From: an uncultured Helicobacter sp.
GTDB taxonomy: Bacteria > Campylobacterota > Campylobacteria > Campylobacterales > Helicobacteraceae
DNA length: 64,000 nt
Assembly (NCBI GenBank): GCA_949299115.1
Contig: CASFZH010000001.1
Coordinates: 30,361-94,360, forward strand
Direction of reading: 5' to 3'
Numbering within the stretch: the first letter of the stretch is position 1; each line of letters opens with the position of its first letter. A program made the translations under genes and the position numbers. Below, one piece after another: positions 55,438 through 64,000 of this stretch. The notes below the pieces were generated by a model. That model did not search any database. It had not been told where the DNA came from and worked only from the letters and a program-made list of their open reading frames with translations.

Positions 55438-56499
55438 CTATGTGTATAAAACTTCATGCCATAATGGCATAATGGCTTTTTCACTAAAATTGTGTATGAC
55501 ATATTCTCTTGCATATTTGCCCATAGATTCTCTAAGATGGATCTGCTGCATCAGTGTTTTCAATGTATCTTTATATGTATCAGTTTCATTATCTGGTATC
55601 ACATAGCCACTTTTTTCATGTTGTATTATACTACTTATACCTCCTCCTCCATCAAATGCAAGGCAGGGTAAGCCATAGCTTGAAGCCTCTAGCAACACCA
55701 TTGGGAATCCTTCATGATAGCTACTCATAGCATAAATACTAGCAGAAAGATAGAGAGATTCTACATTATGTGTAAAAGGCATAAGAATAATGCGAGATTG
55801 TAACTGCAAGGCATTAATTTGAATCTGCAATTCCCGCTTTAATATTCCATCACCTACGATAACAAGCTCCCATTCTAAAAAATCTTTTGCAAGTTGTGCA
55901 AATATTGTAATGAGTCTCTCAAAACCCTTTTCTTTTGTCATACGACCCAAAGCAATAATTCGCTTTTGATGATATTGCGTAGTTTGTTGTGGAATAGTAG
56001 TCAAAAAATTTGGAATCACTCTCACATTATGATGATAGCTTTGCCATTGTGTTATATTCCTTGCAAAAAGTATGACCAATGTATCGAACATAGCAAAAAT
56101 CTTTTTTTTCTTTTTTGGCATTACAATATGCCATAAACGCAAATATTTAACATTATCTATCTTTTTAAATGGAATAAATGTGCCATCATTGGCTAAAACC
56201 ACATTTGCATGAGAATCTTGTATATATCGCATAGCCTTATAACTAAGATACAATCGATATAATGTTTTATTAAAAAATTTTTTAAATTTATTGGTATGCA
56301 AAGTCGTTGAGTTAGATAAATACATAATGGGGATTGTAGAATCAATAGTATAAAATGGAGCGGTATTGCAACGATATAAACTTACAATTTCAATATCCAA
56401 ATTATAATATCGCCTCAAAGCATTAGCGAGATTAACACACACTCTTTCTCCACCTCCGCTTTCTGTAATATCGCGTAATACAATGATTAATTTATGCAC
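55438..56499 (-). CDS. Glycosyltransferase family 4
   Basis: A 353-residue GT-B enzyme transferring an activated sugar to a glycan or lipid carrier at the cytosolic face. The N-terminal ESGGGERVCVNLANAL glycine loop, FIPFKK region, IALGRMTKEKGFERLI (about 192-207) and SYHEGFPMVLLEASSYGLPCLAFD (about 255-278, nucleotide-sugar site) are typical. The start is GTG 56499. It lies 21 bases downstream of the family 2 enzyme and is probably co-transcribed. Donor and acceptor unknown; surface polysaccharide or LPS is likely. Confidence 0.9.
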   Translation of the reverse strand: MHKLIIVLRDITESGGGERVCVNLANALRRYYNLDIEIVSLYRCNTAPFYTIDSTIPIMYLSNSTTLHTNKFKKFFNKTLYRLYLSYKAMRYIQDSHANVVLANDGTFIPFKKIDNVKYLRLWHIVMPKKKKKIFAMFDTLVILFARNITQWQSYHHNVRVIPNFLTTIPQQTTQYHQKRIIALGRMTKEKGFERLITIFAQLAKDFLEWELVIVGDGILKRELQIQINALQLQSRIILMPFTHNVESLYLSASIYAMSSYHEGFPMVLLEASSYGLPCLAFDGGGGISSIIQHEKSGYVIPDNETDTYKDTLKTLMQQIHLRESMGKYAREYVIHNFSEKAIMPLWHEVLYT

Positions 56500-56520
56500 G
56501 ACTTACTCTATTCTTGATAA

Positions 56521-57546
56521 TCATTTTTGATATAATATTTTACCAAAAAGTTTGATAATGGTTTTTTTTTGATTAATGTGGATTCTAAAATTTCTTTTTC
56601 TCCACTCTGCAAAACTTTCAGTCTTTTTAAGAAAATCCTCAACGTTATCAGAATCTAAAATCATACGTATAACATGATTTCTTTGAATCACATCGGGTGC
56701 TATGTGTAAAGAGCGAATGAAATCTTGTAATTCTGCAAAATAATCTGGATATTCATTCGCATATTCAGCACCTAAACGGATAATATGTGTTGGCAACGTA
56801 TAAGTGTGCAATAAATCATGTTGCAAAAAGAAATGATAAATATATTCAAATGCTTTAAAGAAATCTTGCGGTGGGTGAGAAGTCTTTGTTAAAGACCCTT
56901 CCCTGACACGATAAAAATAACGTGCAGTCTTTGTGAGGGCTATTCTTTGTGCCATAATATTTGCACAAACTCCAAACGGTATGTCTTCTGCGAATCGCAC
57001 AGATGGAAAACGTAAATTCTTTAATAAAGATGATTTAAAAACACTTCTCCATGGGTCAATTTTGCTTACTAAATTATTATTTGTTACTTTGCGGACAATA
57101 CCTTTTTCTTTATGTTGCATAGAGGCAAAAATTTGGGAATCATACGCATTATCCTTAAAAACAAAAATATCGCGACTTTTTGCAATCAAGGCATTATGTG
57201 ATTCTAAACAAAAAATGAGATTTTCGTAATAGTCCTTTGCGATGACATCATCAGAATCTACCAACCCAATATACTCTGTTTGTTGTGTGTTTTGTGATGA
57301 AAAAATATAATTAAGCCCACTATTCCTTGCTTCTCCCAATCCTTTATTGTCTTGATTAATAAGAATAAAACGAGAATCTGATTTCACATATTCCCTAGCA
57401 ATTTCTTCACTACCGTCCATACTGCCATCATTGATAAGAATAGCTTGTAAATTAGTATATGTTTGGGCTTGTATGGAATCAAGACATTCTTTTATATATT
57501 GTTCAACATTATAAATTGGTATAATGATAGAAAGCGGTTTTTTCAT
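56521..57546 (-). CDS. Glycosyltransferase family 2
   Basis: A 341-residue GT-A enzyme. The N-terminus has IIPIYNVEQYIKECLDSI and NDGSMDGSEEIA, then GLGEARNSGL and the metal-binding LVDSDDVI near residue 115. The C-terminal half is helical, with RVREGSLT near 216 and a basic tail (NQKKTIIKLFGKILYQK) that may bind the membrane. First gene of a minus-strand pair with the family 4 enzyme. An A8 run near the 3' end (T8 on the plus strand, about 56563) is a minor slippage site. Confidence 0.9.
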   Translation of the reverse strand: MKKPLSIIIPIYNVEQYIKECLDSIQAQTYTNLQAILINDGSMDGSEEIAREYVKSDSRFILINQDNKGLGEARNSGLNYIFSSQNTQQTEYIGLVDSDDVIAKDYYENLIFCLESHNALIAKSRDIFVFKDNAYDSQIFASMQHKEKGIVRKVTNNNLVSKIDPWRSVFKSSLLKNLRFPSVRFAEDIPFGVCANIMAQRIALTKTARYFYRVREGSLTKTSHPPQDFFKAFEYIYHFFLQHDLLHTYTLPTHIIRLGAEYANEYPDYFAELQDFIRSLHIAPDVIQRNHVIRMILDSDNVEDFLKKTESFAEWRKRNFRIHINQKKTIIKLFGKILYQK

Positions 57547-57891
57547 ATCTGCCCTAATTATTTAAATGATTTAAAGAAATTGAAAGTATATGATTATATC
57601 ATAATTTACATCTATCATAATTGCTAGAAATTACTTTTAGCAAAAATCTTTACTCACATCATTATGACTCAATAATCGAATAAATAAAAATGACAAAGTT
57701 ATCATAGTTTTTATAATGAGAAATTATAGGAATCAATACTTGCATTTCTCTTCCTTAATAATACTCTTAAAACCCTAGTTTCATGGTATGACCTATCCCT
57801 AGAAAAATACATTTTTCAATCATGTTTAAAAAAATTTTATCAAAATATATTAGAATCCTTTGCGTTTTTATCTTTACAATGAGGAGTTATA
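57547..57891. other. Divergent promoter region
   Basis: About 345 AT-rich bases between the glycosyltransferase pair and htrA, which are transcribed away from each other. Promoters for both should lie here, but I cannot pick out a -35/-10 pair with confidence. Confidence 0.4.
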
Positions 57892-59361
57892 ATGAAAAGA
57901 CACTTTTTTCTTTCATCATATAGTTTGATTGCTACAATGTTTATTGGGGGTTCATTAATTTTTTCTCTAAGTCATGCCTTTAGTGTAACAGACGCCCCTC
58001 CTTTTAGTCGCTCCACTCCCAGTGGGAATCCTAATGTTGTATTTTCTTATCATGACGCAATTAAAAATGCTACACGAGCAGTTGTTAATATTACAACAGA
58101 AAAAAAGGTTGGTGGAGGATTAAATTCGCCTTTCAATGACCCGTTTTTTCAACAATTTTTTGGGGATATGATGCCCCAAGATAGATTGCAAGGCGGCATT
58201 GGTTCTGGGGTAATTATTACAAACAATGGATACATAGTAACAAATAGCCATGTTGTAAAAGGAGCAGATAAGATTCACGTAACATTACCCGGTGATACAA
58301 AAAAATATCGTGCTACTCTTATTGGGGAAGATTCCCAAAGTGATATTGCTGTCATTAAAATTGAAAAGAATAATTTGCCAATTCTACCCTTTGCCGATAG
58401 CAGCAAGTATCTTGTTGGAGACGTAGTGTTTGCCATTGGGAATCCATTCGGTGTTGGGGAAACTGTAACGCAAGGTATTATTTCAGCATTAAATAAAAAT
58501 GGATTTGGAATTAGCAATTATGAAAATTTTATCCAAACAGATGCGAGTATCAATCCGGGAAATTCTGGGGGTGCACTGGTTGATAGCAGAGGTGCTTTTA
58601 TCGGCATGAATACTGCCATTATTTCTAGGACTGGAGGGAATCATGGTATAGGATTTGCGATTCCATCTGAAATGGTAAAAAATGTTGCTATGGAGCTTAT
58701 TAAATCTGGTAAGGTTTTGAGAGGCTTTTTAGGTATTAATATTAAAGATGTAGATTCTGATATTGCGAATGTGTATGGTGATGCCAATGGAGCGTTAGTT
58801 GTTGGTATACAAGCCGACTCACCTGCACAAAAAGCTGGGCTTGCAGTATGGGATTTGATTGTTGCGGTTAATGGAAAACCAATTAAGAGTGCAGCAGAAT
58901 TACGCAATCTTATTGGTTCATTACCACCTAAAAAAACTGTAACATTAACTTTTATGCGTAACAGTATGAAAGGAGATAAATCAAGCTTGGAGACAAAACA
59001 AGCCACAATCACACTTGCCGAACAACCACAAATCAATACACAAGCTTCTAATGTTTCTCAACCACCTGTACAAGGCGAGGTATTTGATGGATTACGCATT
59101 GAGAATCTCAATGCACAGATACGTCAAGCCTATAGAGTACCAAATGATATTAATGGGGTGTTGGTAAGTGAAGTACAACAAAATTCTAAAGCAGCGAATC
59201 TTGGTTTTGCAAAAGGTGATGTCATTGCACAAATCGAAAACGTATCTATAAAAAATATAACAGATTTTCAAAATGCCATTAAAGCCTTTAAAGATAAAAC
59301 AAAGAGGATATTAGCATATAATATTCTTAATGGTGAAGTGAAAACCATTATCGTGCAATAG
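57892..59361 (+). CDS. htrA: Periplasmic serine protease HtrA/DegQ (Do family)
   Basis: A 489-residue exported protease-chaperone that degrades misfolded envelope proteins; in Helicobacter and Campylobacter it is also secreted and cuts E-cadherin. Signal peptide about 1-30 (cut near SHA-FS). The trypsin-like domain has catalytic H120 (TNSHVV), D151 (SDIAV) and S225 (GNSGGA). Two PDZ domains follow (about 270-365 and 395-480). Length is normal for DegQ. Start ATG after TGAGGAG. Monocistronic; the downstream gene is convergent. Confidence 0.96.
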   Translation: MKRHFFLSSYSLIATMFIGGSLIFSLSHAFSVTDAPPFSRSTPSGNPNVVFSYHDAIKNATRAVVNITTEKKVGGGLNSPFNDPFFQQFFGDMMPQDRLQGGIGSGVIITNNGYIVTNSHVVKGADKIHVTLPGDTKKYRATLIGEDSQSDIAVIKIEKNNLPILPFADSSKYLVGDVVFAIGNPFGVGETVTQGIISALNKNGFGISNYENFIQTDASINPGNSGGALVDSRGAFIGMNTAIISRTGGNHGIGFAIPSEMVKNVAMELIKSGKVLRGFLGINIKDVDSDIANVYGDANGALVVGIQADSPAQKAGLAVWDLIVAVNGKPIKSAAELRNLIGSLPPKKTVTLTFMRNSMKGDKSSLETKQATITLAEQPQINTQASNVSQPPVQGEVFDGLRIENLNAQIRQAYRVPNDINGVLVSEVQQNSKAANLGFAKGDVIAQIENVSIKNITDFQNAIKAFKDKTKRILAYNILNGEVKTIIVQ

Positions 59362-59527
59362 CTTTTTTTGTTAAAGAAATAATGAAAATTAGCAAGTTGA
59401 ATCCAAGATACAAAATGTAGGGGCTAACCTATCAAGAATCCCCAGTCATATCTGTATCATGTAACATTAACATAAATTATAATGGCTGTGATGAACAATA
59501 TGGAATCCTTTTTGCTTTTAATTCATT

Positions 59528-59579
59528 AAGACTTTAAGTCTTTTCTTGTTTTGTTGTTTGTAGTCATTTGACTACAAAC
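59528..59579. terminator. Two hairpins in the htrA/comEC convergent gap
   Basis: AAGACTT-T-AAGTCTT (59528-59542) is followed by TT and a T-rich run on the plus strand. GTTTGTAGTCA-TT-TGACTACAAAC (59556-59579) is a perfect 11-base-pair stem. Together they probably end both convergent transcripts. Confidence 0.5.
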
Positions 59580-59594
59580 TCTTAACTTCATCTT

Positions 59595-60950
59595 TTAAAT
59601 ACTACTCAAATATATTTTATAATTCCAACAATAAAATGATAGCGACAGAATAATACTCATTACATACGACCATTTATACCTGATTGCTAAAAACAAAATG
59701 ATAATATACACAACTAAAAACCACAATGGAGTATAATACTCTGACATATAAAAATCATGCGTTAGAACATCATGAATGAGAGAATCAAAAATATATCCCA
59801 CTTTACCTATATGTAAGACAAATACCAAAGGAAAAAGCACAACAAAACATATACTTAAAGGTATTGATACCAATTGATAGGGAGAAAAATAAGGAAAAAA
59901 ATAATGCACGATTGGCATCATTTGCATAAATATAATGATGTTAAATGCTACGATTCCAATGCTAATTTTGACACCTTTATTCTTAATATGTAAATAATCA
60001 CCACTATGACACATAAATAAAAATATGCAAAATACCCCAGACACAGAAAGCAAAAAACCAATATGAAATATAAGGCTTGGATTCCAAGCAATGGCAAATA
60101 ATGCACAAATAAATAAATTAACAAAACTAAAAACCTTTAGACTATTCAAAAGAATCACATATCCTACGCAAGCCATAATGAATGCACGTAAAAAACTTGG
60201 CTCAAAATCAATCAATACAAGATAGCAGAATGCAAAAATAAGCCCAAGAAACCCTAAATCATACAAAGCATTACGATAACAAAAATAACGATGTAATAAG
60301 AAATATAAAGGGCAAACACACGAATAAAACATAATTATAAGAGATGCCAAATGAAACCCACTAATAGCAATCAAATGGGCTAAACCTAAGGCGGTAACAG
60401 CTTGTCTCAATGGTTTATCAAGAAAATCAGATAAAAACAAAGCATTATATAAATTTGCATAAATTGGATTATTATGTTGTTCGTTAATAAAATTTCTTAT
60501 TATCCTTTTTTTATCATCTTTTGGAATAAGTGAAAAAGTAGAATTATATATATTGCAGCTTTTTAAGAATTGTAAAAAATCACAACGGTATATTTTTCCA
60601 TATACTCTTGCTTTTTTGCCCATGATATGTTTCAATTTACCCTTGTATGTCCCATATAAAATATTACCATGAGAATCTTGAAATTTAACTCTTTGACTAT
60701 TTTCTTTTTTAGCATAATGCATAATAATGGTTGCCTCAAAACTACGACCTTGTTGTAATGCTAAAAAAATAGTATATTTTACATAAAGATTGCTACAAAA
60801 AACTATGATAAGCACTATAATGATAATACAGTAATGCAAAAACGGTATGGTAAGAGTAAAATACTCTCCCTTTTCCTGTCTCACACGAAAATAATACAGA
60901 TTTTGCATAGTTGTCAGAATATTTTGTAGTATCTGCATACACGAATCCAA
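59595..60950 (-). CDS. comEC: ComEC/Rec2 family competence membrane protein (short form)
   Basis: A 451-residue inner-membrane protein with about ten transmembrane segments. Conserved HLIAISGFHLAS (near residue 193) and FLRAFIMACVGY (near 258) define the competence core that forms the DNA channel in natural transformation. A soluble OB-like segment (about 70-140, with ILYGTYKGKLK and ARVYGKIYRCDFLQFL) precedes it. The C-terminal metallo-beta-lactamase domain of the 750-residue ComEC is absent, as in H. pylori. Alternative start Met5. Monocistronic. Confidence 0.88.
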   Translation of the reverse strand: MDSCMQILQNILTTMQNLYYFRVRQEKGEYFTLTIPFLHYCIIIIVLIIVFCSNLYVKYTIFLALQQGRSFEATIIMHYAKKENSQRVKFQDSHGNILYGTYKGKLKHIMGKKARVYGKIYRCDFLQFLKSCNIYNSTFSLIPKDDKKRIIRNFINEQHNNPIYANLYNALFLSDFLDKPLRQAVTALGLAHLIAISGFHLASLIIMFYSCVCPLYFLLHRYFCYRNALYDLGFLGLIFAFCYLVLIDFEPSFLRAFIMACVGYVILLNSLKVFSFVNLFICALFAIAWNPSLIFHIGFLLSVSGVFCIFLFMCHSGDYLHIKNKGVKISIGIVAFNIIIFMQMMPIVHYFFPYFSPYQLVSIPLSICFVVLFPLVFVLHIGKVGYIFDSLIHDVLTHDFYMSEYYTPLWFLVVYIIILFLAIRYKWSYVMSIILSLSFYCWNYKIYLSSI

Positions 60951-61377
60951 ACAGTATATGATTCATTATAACATAGAAATAATGATTATTATCTTGGACA
61001 ATAACCATTATTAACAATACTCTATACTATCCATTACAATATGACTCTATGATTTCACATTCCATTACAAATGCTGATAAATAGGTATGTTATATTGGGA
61101 TAGTATGGCACTATTGTGTTGTGTAGCATTTCTTTGGAATATAGTAATACACAATGAATCATAGCCATATAATGAGCAATAACAGCTATTTTCAATAAAG
61201 CTATTTTTACTAGAATGACGGAGCGACCTTAAAGAAAAATAAAACACATGATTTATGTCAAACAAACTCATTGCACGATTGACATTGTCATCTAAACACT
61301 ATGAAAAAAAGAGATGTAAGGCAAAATTTCGCATTATTTCGCTATAATCGCCCAAAATCCCATATAACGAGATAATC
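60951..61377. other. Divergent intergenic region
   Basis: About 430 bases between comEC and thrC. No gene supported; a 68-codon minus-strand frame (61065-61271) has no ribosome binding site and no familiar motif. Confidence 0.45.
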
Positions 61378-62871
61378 ATGGAAAGTAAAAATTCGCATTT
61401 TCTATCCCAAACACGCAGTCAAGCACAAACACATACGACTTTTATCCAAGCCATGTTAGACCCTAATGCTGACTTTGGTGGGCTTTATACATTTCCCACT
61501 ATTACGCCATTTGACGATATTACAAGACTCTATGAATTAGAATATCGTGATATTTGTAAGGAAGTTTTTAAACAATTACATATTGATATAGATTCTGCTA
61601 TTTTAGAATCTGCATTGCAAAGTTACAATACTTTTCGCAACAACAATATTGCTCCATTTGTTAAAATCGAGGATAACCTCTATTGCCTTGAGCTATATCA
61701 TGGACCAACATTTGCCTTTAAAGATATGGCATTACAACCTTTTTCTAAATTGCTTGATTCTGTTGCTACACAACAAAAACAACAATATCTTATCTTGAGT
61801 GCTACAAGTGGAGACACAGGACCCGCAACTTTGAATGCCTTTGCCAATTTGCATTATATCAAAGCCATCTGCCTCTATCCAAAAGGTGGCACAAGCGAAG
61901 TACAAAGATTGCAAATGACTACCCAAGATGCAAGCAACCTTAAAGTATTTGGAATACACGGTGATTTTGACACCGCACAAAGTACACTCAAAACATTATT
62001 AAAAAATGAAAAATTTAGAGAATCTTTAGAAAAAAAGGGTTATAAACTGAGTGCCGCAAATTCAGTAAATATTGCACGAATTGCCTTTCAGATTGTGTAT
62101 TATTGGGTTATTGGAAAAGAACTTTTTAAACAAAATATTACAGATTTCAGCGTTGTGATTCCAAGTGGAAATTTTGGGAATGCTTTGGGTGCTTTTTTTG
62201 CTAAGAAATTGGGATTACCAATTACAAAAATTTGCATTGCTTCTAATCCTAATGATATTTTAACGGAATTTTTCACAACAGGAAATTATGATATTCGACA
62301 TAAAACCCTATATCTTTCTTACTCTCCTGCTATGGATATCCTAAAAAGCTCAAATATAGAAAGGCTGCTTTTTGCCTATTTTGGTGCAGTGCGGACAAAA
62401 GAGCTTATGGAATCGCTTGATACAAAACTCTTTTTTACTCTAACTAAACAAGAGTTAGCACAACTGCAAGAGACTTTTGAAGCACAAAGCTTTAGCGATG
62501 CAGAATGTTTGCATGGCATTAGAAATGCCTTTGTGAATGGATATATGCTTGACCCACATACAAGCAATGCCTATCTTTTCGCCAAACAAAGACAACATGC
62601 CACACAAGAAACACAAGTTATTATATCCACTGCACATTTTAGTAAATTTGCAAAGGCAGTATTACTCGCCTTATCATCATCAAATGCAAACGATATAGAA
62701 TCGCTCAATGATAAAGAGGCATTACATCGCATTATCCAAATCATACAGCAACAGTACCATACCCCTATAAAGCTAGATTCTGCGATTACAGAACTTTTTA
62801 CCAAAAAGGAAGTGCATACCACATGCTATGAGCCAAATACATTGCAAGAACACATCATAACATGGTTATAA
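61378..62871 (+). CDS. thrC: Threonine synthase
   Basis: A 497-residue PLP enzyme converting O-phosphohomoserine to threonine. The PLP lysine is K115 in GPTFAFKDMALQP; SATSGDTGPA (about 142-151) holds the phosphate, and LYPKGGTSEVQRLQM follows. Length agrees with the class of threonine synthases found in E. coli-like and yeast-like enzymes. Start ATG after CGAGATAATC. Monocistronic, with no other threonine gene alongside. Confidence 0.95.
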   Translation: MESKNSHFLSQTRSQAQTHTTFIQAMLDPNADFGGLYTFPTITPFDDITRLYELEYRDICKEVFKQLHIDIDSAILESALQSYNTFRNNNIAPFVKIEDNLYCLELYHGPTFAFKDMALQPFSKLLDSVATQQKQQYLILSATSGDTGPATLNAFANLHYIKAICLYPKGGTSEVQRLQMTTQDASNLKVFGIHGDFDTAQSTLKTLLKNEKFRESLEKKGYKLSAANSVNIARIAFQIVYYWVIGKELFKQNITDFSVVIPSGNFGNALGAFFAKKLGLPITKICIASNPNDILTEFFTTGNYDIRHKTLYLSYSPAMDILKSSNIERLLFAYFGAVRTKELMESLDTKLFFTLTKQELAQLQETFEAQSFSDAECLHGIRNAFVNGYMLDPHTSNAYLFAKQRQHATQETQVIISTAHFSKFAKAVLLALSSSNANDIESLNDKEALHRIIQIIQQQYHTPIKLDSAITELFTKKEVHTTCYEPNTLQEHIITWL

Positions 62872-63196
62872 ATGCATATGCAATGAAATATTGAGAATAG
62901 ATGATTCCATCTGTCATATTGATTAAAAAATCTTTATTAGTATGAATTTGGGAATAAATGAAAAAGAATAGAATCACGATATTTATACATATTAGGAAAT
63001 GCTATGATTCATAATTTGTTGTGGCAATAAAAACTCTAAAAACTTCTATATTTTAAATATTTAGCTTCTCTTTAATACATTCCATTACACCAAAACTTCC
63101 TATATTTTGCGGTATACAATGAGTTAGCGCTCTTTCCTTAAGCAGACTTGCTTGTCTATAATCATAATCAAAATATGAAATCACGATGTCAATAAG
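62872..63196. other. Convergent intergenic region, no gene seen
   Basis: About 325 bases between the thrC stop and the end of the partial glycosyltransferase gene. No terminator hairpin that I can support. Confidence 0.45.
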
Positions 63197-64000
63197 TTAA
63201 CGAAGTGTCTTTTTATGCTCTCTATATATTTTATATTTTCTATATAATAAAATGAATGGAATACAAAATTTATAATATTTTGGATAGAAAAGAGCAATTT
63301 TTTTAAATCCCCTGATTCTAGCATTACCAATATATGGTCGCAACAATCGCAACTTTGGTATTAAACGCATGGGATCTTCTGGAAAATTGGCAAGACTCAA
63401 TGCCATGCTTGATAAATAGGGTAAAAATGCCTTTTGTGCTAAGATAGCTCTTTCTTTATTTGCATAATTTTGTGTGAATTGTATAATTTCTAAAGCGATT
63501 CGAGTCCAGCTACTTGCCTTAAAATAAGCTCTAGTAAGGACAAAATTTTTATTAAAAGCCATATAAATATCTTGCAAATAGGGCATAACATTAGACTTCT
63601 TTGAAGTCTTATAATCCGATGAGCTATCGGGACGTATACGATAAATATAGGGCTTTTGCAACAAAGCATAAATAGAGTTTGCTTGTGTTAGCAGCAAAAC
63701 GCCAAAATGATGATCTTCAGCATAAATATAGTCGAGAAATTTCAAATGTATACTCTTTAAAAATGTAAAATCAATCATGCCTTGTGGAGCAAAAGGAAAG
63801 CTTCCTATATTTCTCTCAATGATAAAAGTAAGCATATCCTGCACACTTATCTTTTGACTATGCGTAAAATTATAATAATCCCAATATGTAATACGTCTCA
63901 CTTTCGGCTCTTGTATGCCATCGTAGAAGTATTCCCAATCAAACCACACGATGTCAACTCCTTCACTGTGTTTGAGGCATTCCTCTAGGCAGTTTGGCTT
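63197..64000 (-). CDS. Glycosyltransferase family 2-type protein, 3' part (5' end outside window)
   Basis: The frame is open from the right edge of the window to the stop (267 codons), so the N-terminal GT-A core is missing. Visible residues begin CLEECLKHSEGVDIVWFDWEYF, which resembles the acceptor-side region of Helicobacter family 2 enzymes; FLDYIYAEDHHFGVLLLTQA and YIYRIRPDSSSDY follow. The C-terminal 60 residues are basic and aromatic (PKYYKFCIPFILLYRKYKIY), a likely membrane-binding tail. A GTG at 63949 is inside the frame and is not the true start. Probably LPS or surface-glycan synthesis. Confidence 0.75.
   Translation of the reverse strand, partial: KPNCLEECLKHSEGVDIVWFDWEYFYDGIQEPKVRRITYWDYYNFTHSQKISVQDMLTFIIERNIGSFPFAPQGMIDFTFLKSIHLKFLDYIYAEDHHFGVLLLTQANSIYALLQKPYIYRIRPDSSSDYKTSKKSNVMPYLQDIYMAFNKNFVLTRAYFKASSWTRIALEIIQFTQNYANKERAILAQKAFLPYLSSMALSLANFPEDPMRLIPKLRLLRPYIGNARIRGFKKIALFYPKYYKFCIPFILLYRKYKIYREHKKTLR

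Noticed and set aside
1..64000. CRISPR arrays, tRNA or rRNA genes, insertion sequences
   Set aside because: No regularly spaced repeats, cloverleaf sequences, rRNA blocks or transposase motifs were recognised by eye; short or divergent ones could have been missed.

Overview
The window looks like chromosomal DNA of a Helicobacter-type member of the Campylobacterota. The evidence is: strongly AT-rich sequence with many GATTC/GAATC motifs and DS-rich protein stretches; the order secG-frr-pyrE as in H. pylori; a short ComEC without the C-terminal metallo-beta-lactamase domain; aspA next to a Dcu carrier; Sel1/Hcp-type genes; and a restriction-modification (R-M) module resembling H. pylori HpyAV. 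The genus is an inference from gene content. I recognised no tRNA, rRNA, CRISPR array or insertion sequence.

Layout. 1-6.2 kb is sparse: a truncated unrecognised gene, an alpha/beta hydrolase, greA, a LysE/ArgO exporter, then about 2 kb of decayed sequence with a Sel1-repeat remnant and the last quarter of a zinc alcohol dehydrogenase. 6.2-8.8 kb is an isolated two-gene cassette: a coiled-coil protein ending in a J domain, then a vWA-domain protein. 9.2-18.9 kb carries housekeeping genes: lipoprotein-ung-coaE, an MFS pump, a mini-Sel1 protein, aroQ, pepD, a phospholipase D-type enzyme and two small lipoproteins. 19.1-33.7 kb holds aspA-dcuA (aspartate to fumarate plus C4-dicarboxylate exchange), a DUF5718-like protein, a dynamin-like protein pair with eroded nucleotide-binding motifs, a phosphate transporter, a SUFU-domain protein, a TolC-type channel with a PAP2 phosphatase, and a NUDIX hydrolase. 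The Dcu carrier has an inserted polar helical segment of about 135 residues.

34.4-48.8 kb is a defence island around purB: a methyltransferase with an N-terminal nuclease-like domain; a BsaWI-like endonuclease with its methyltransferase; a YiiX-like cysteine hydrolase; a gamma-type methyltransferase preceded by a broken second copy of the purB 3' end; a two-headed fused methyltransferase with an HNH endonuclease (HpyAV-like); and a DPQY-type methyltransferase. The right edge carries an inverted remnant of the 3' end of the aldo/keto reductase gene that lies intact 3 kb further on. This points to repeated insertion and recombination.

49-64 kb returns to core and surface functions: a TylF-type methyltransferase behind a promoter with a G10 tract in its spacer (probable phase variation), a hydrolase, an aldo/keto reductase with two good starts (Tat-exported or cytosolic), secG-frr-pyrE-DUF374 acyltransferase, two glycosyltransferases, the HtrA protease, comEC, thrC and a glycosyltransferase cut by the window edge. 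The glycosyltransferases, TylF-type enzyme, PAP2 enzyme and acyltransferase would fit a surface-glycolipid programme, but that link is inferred.
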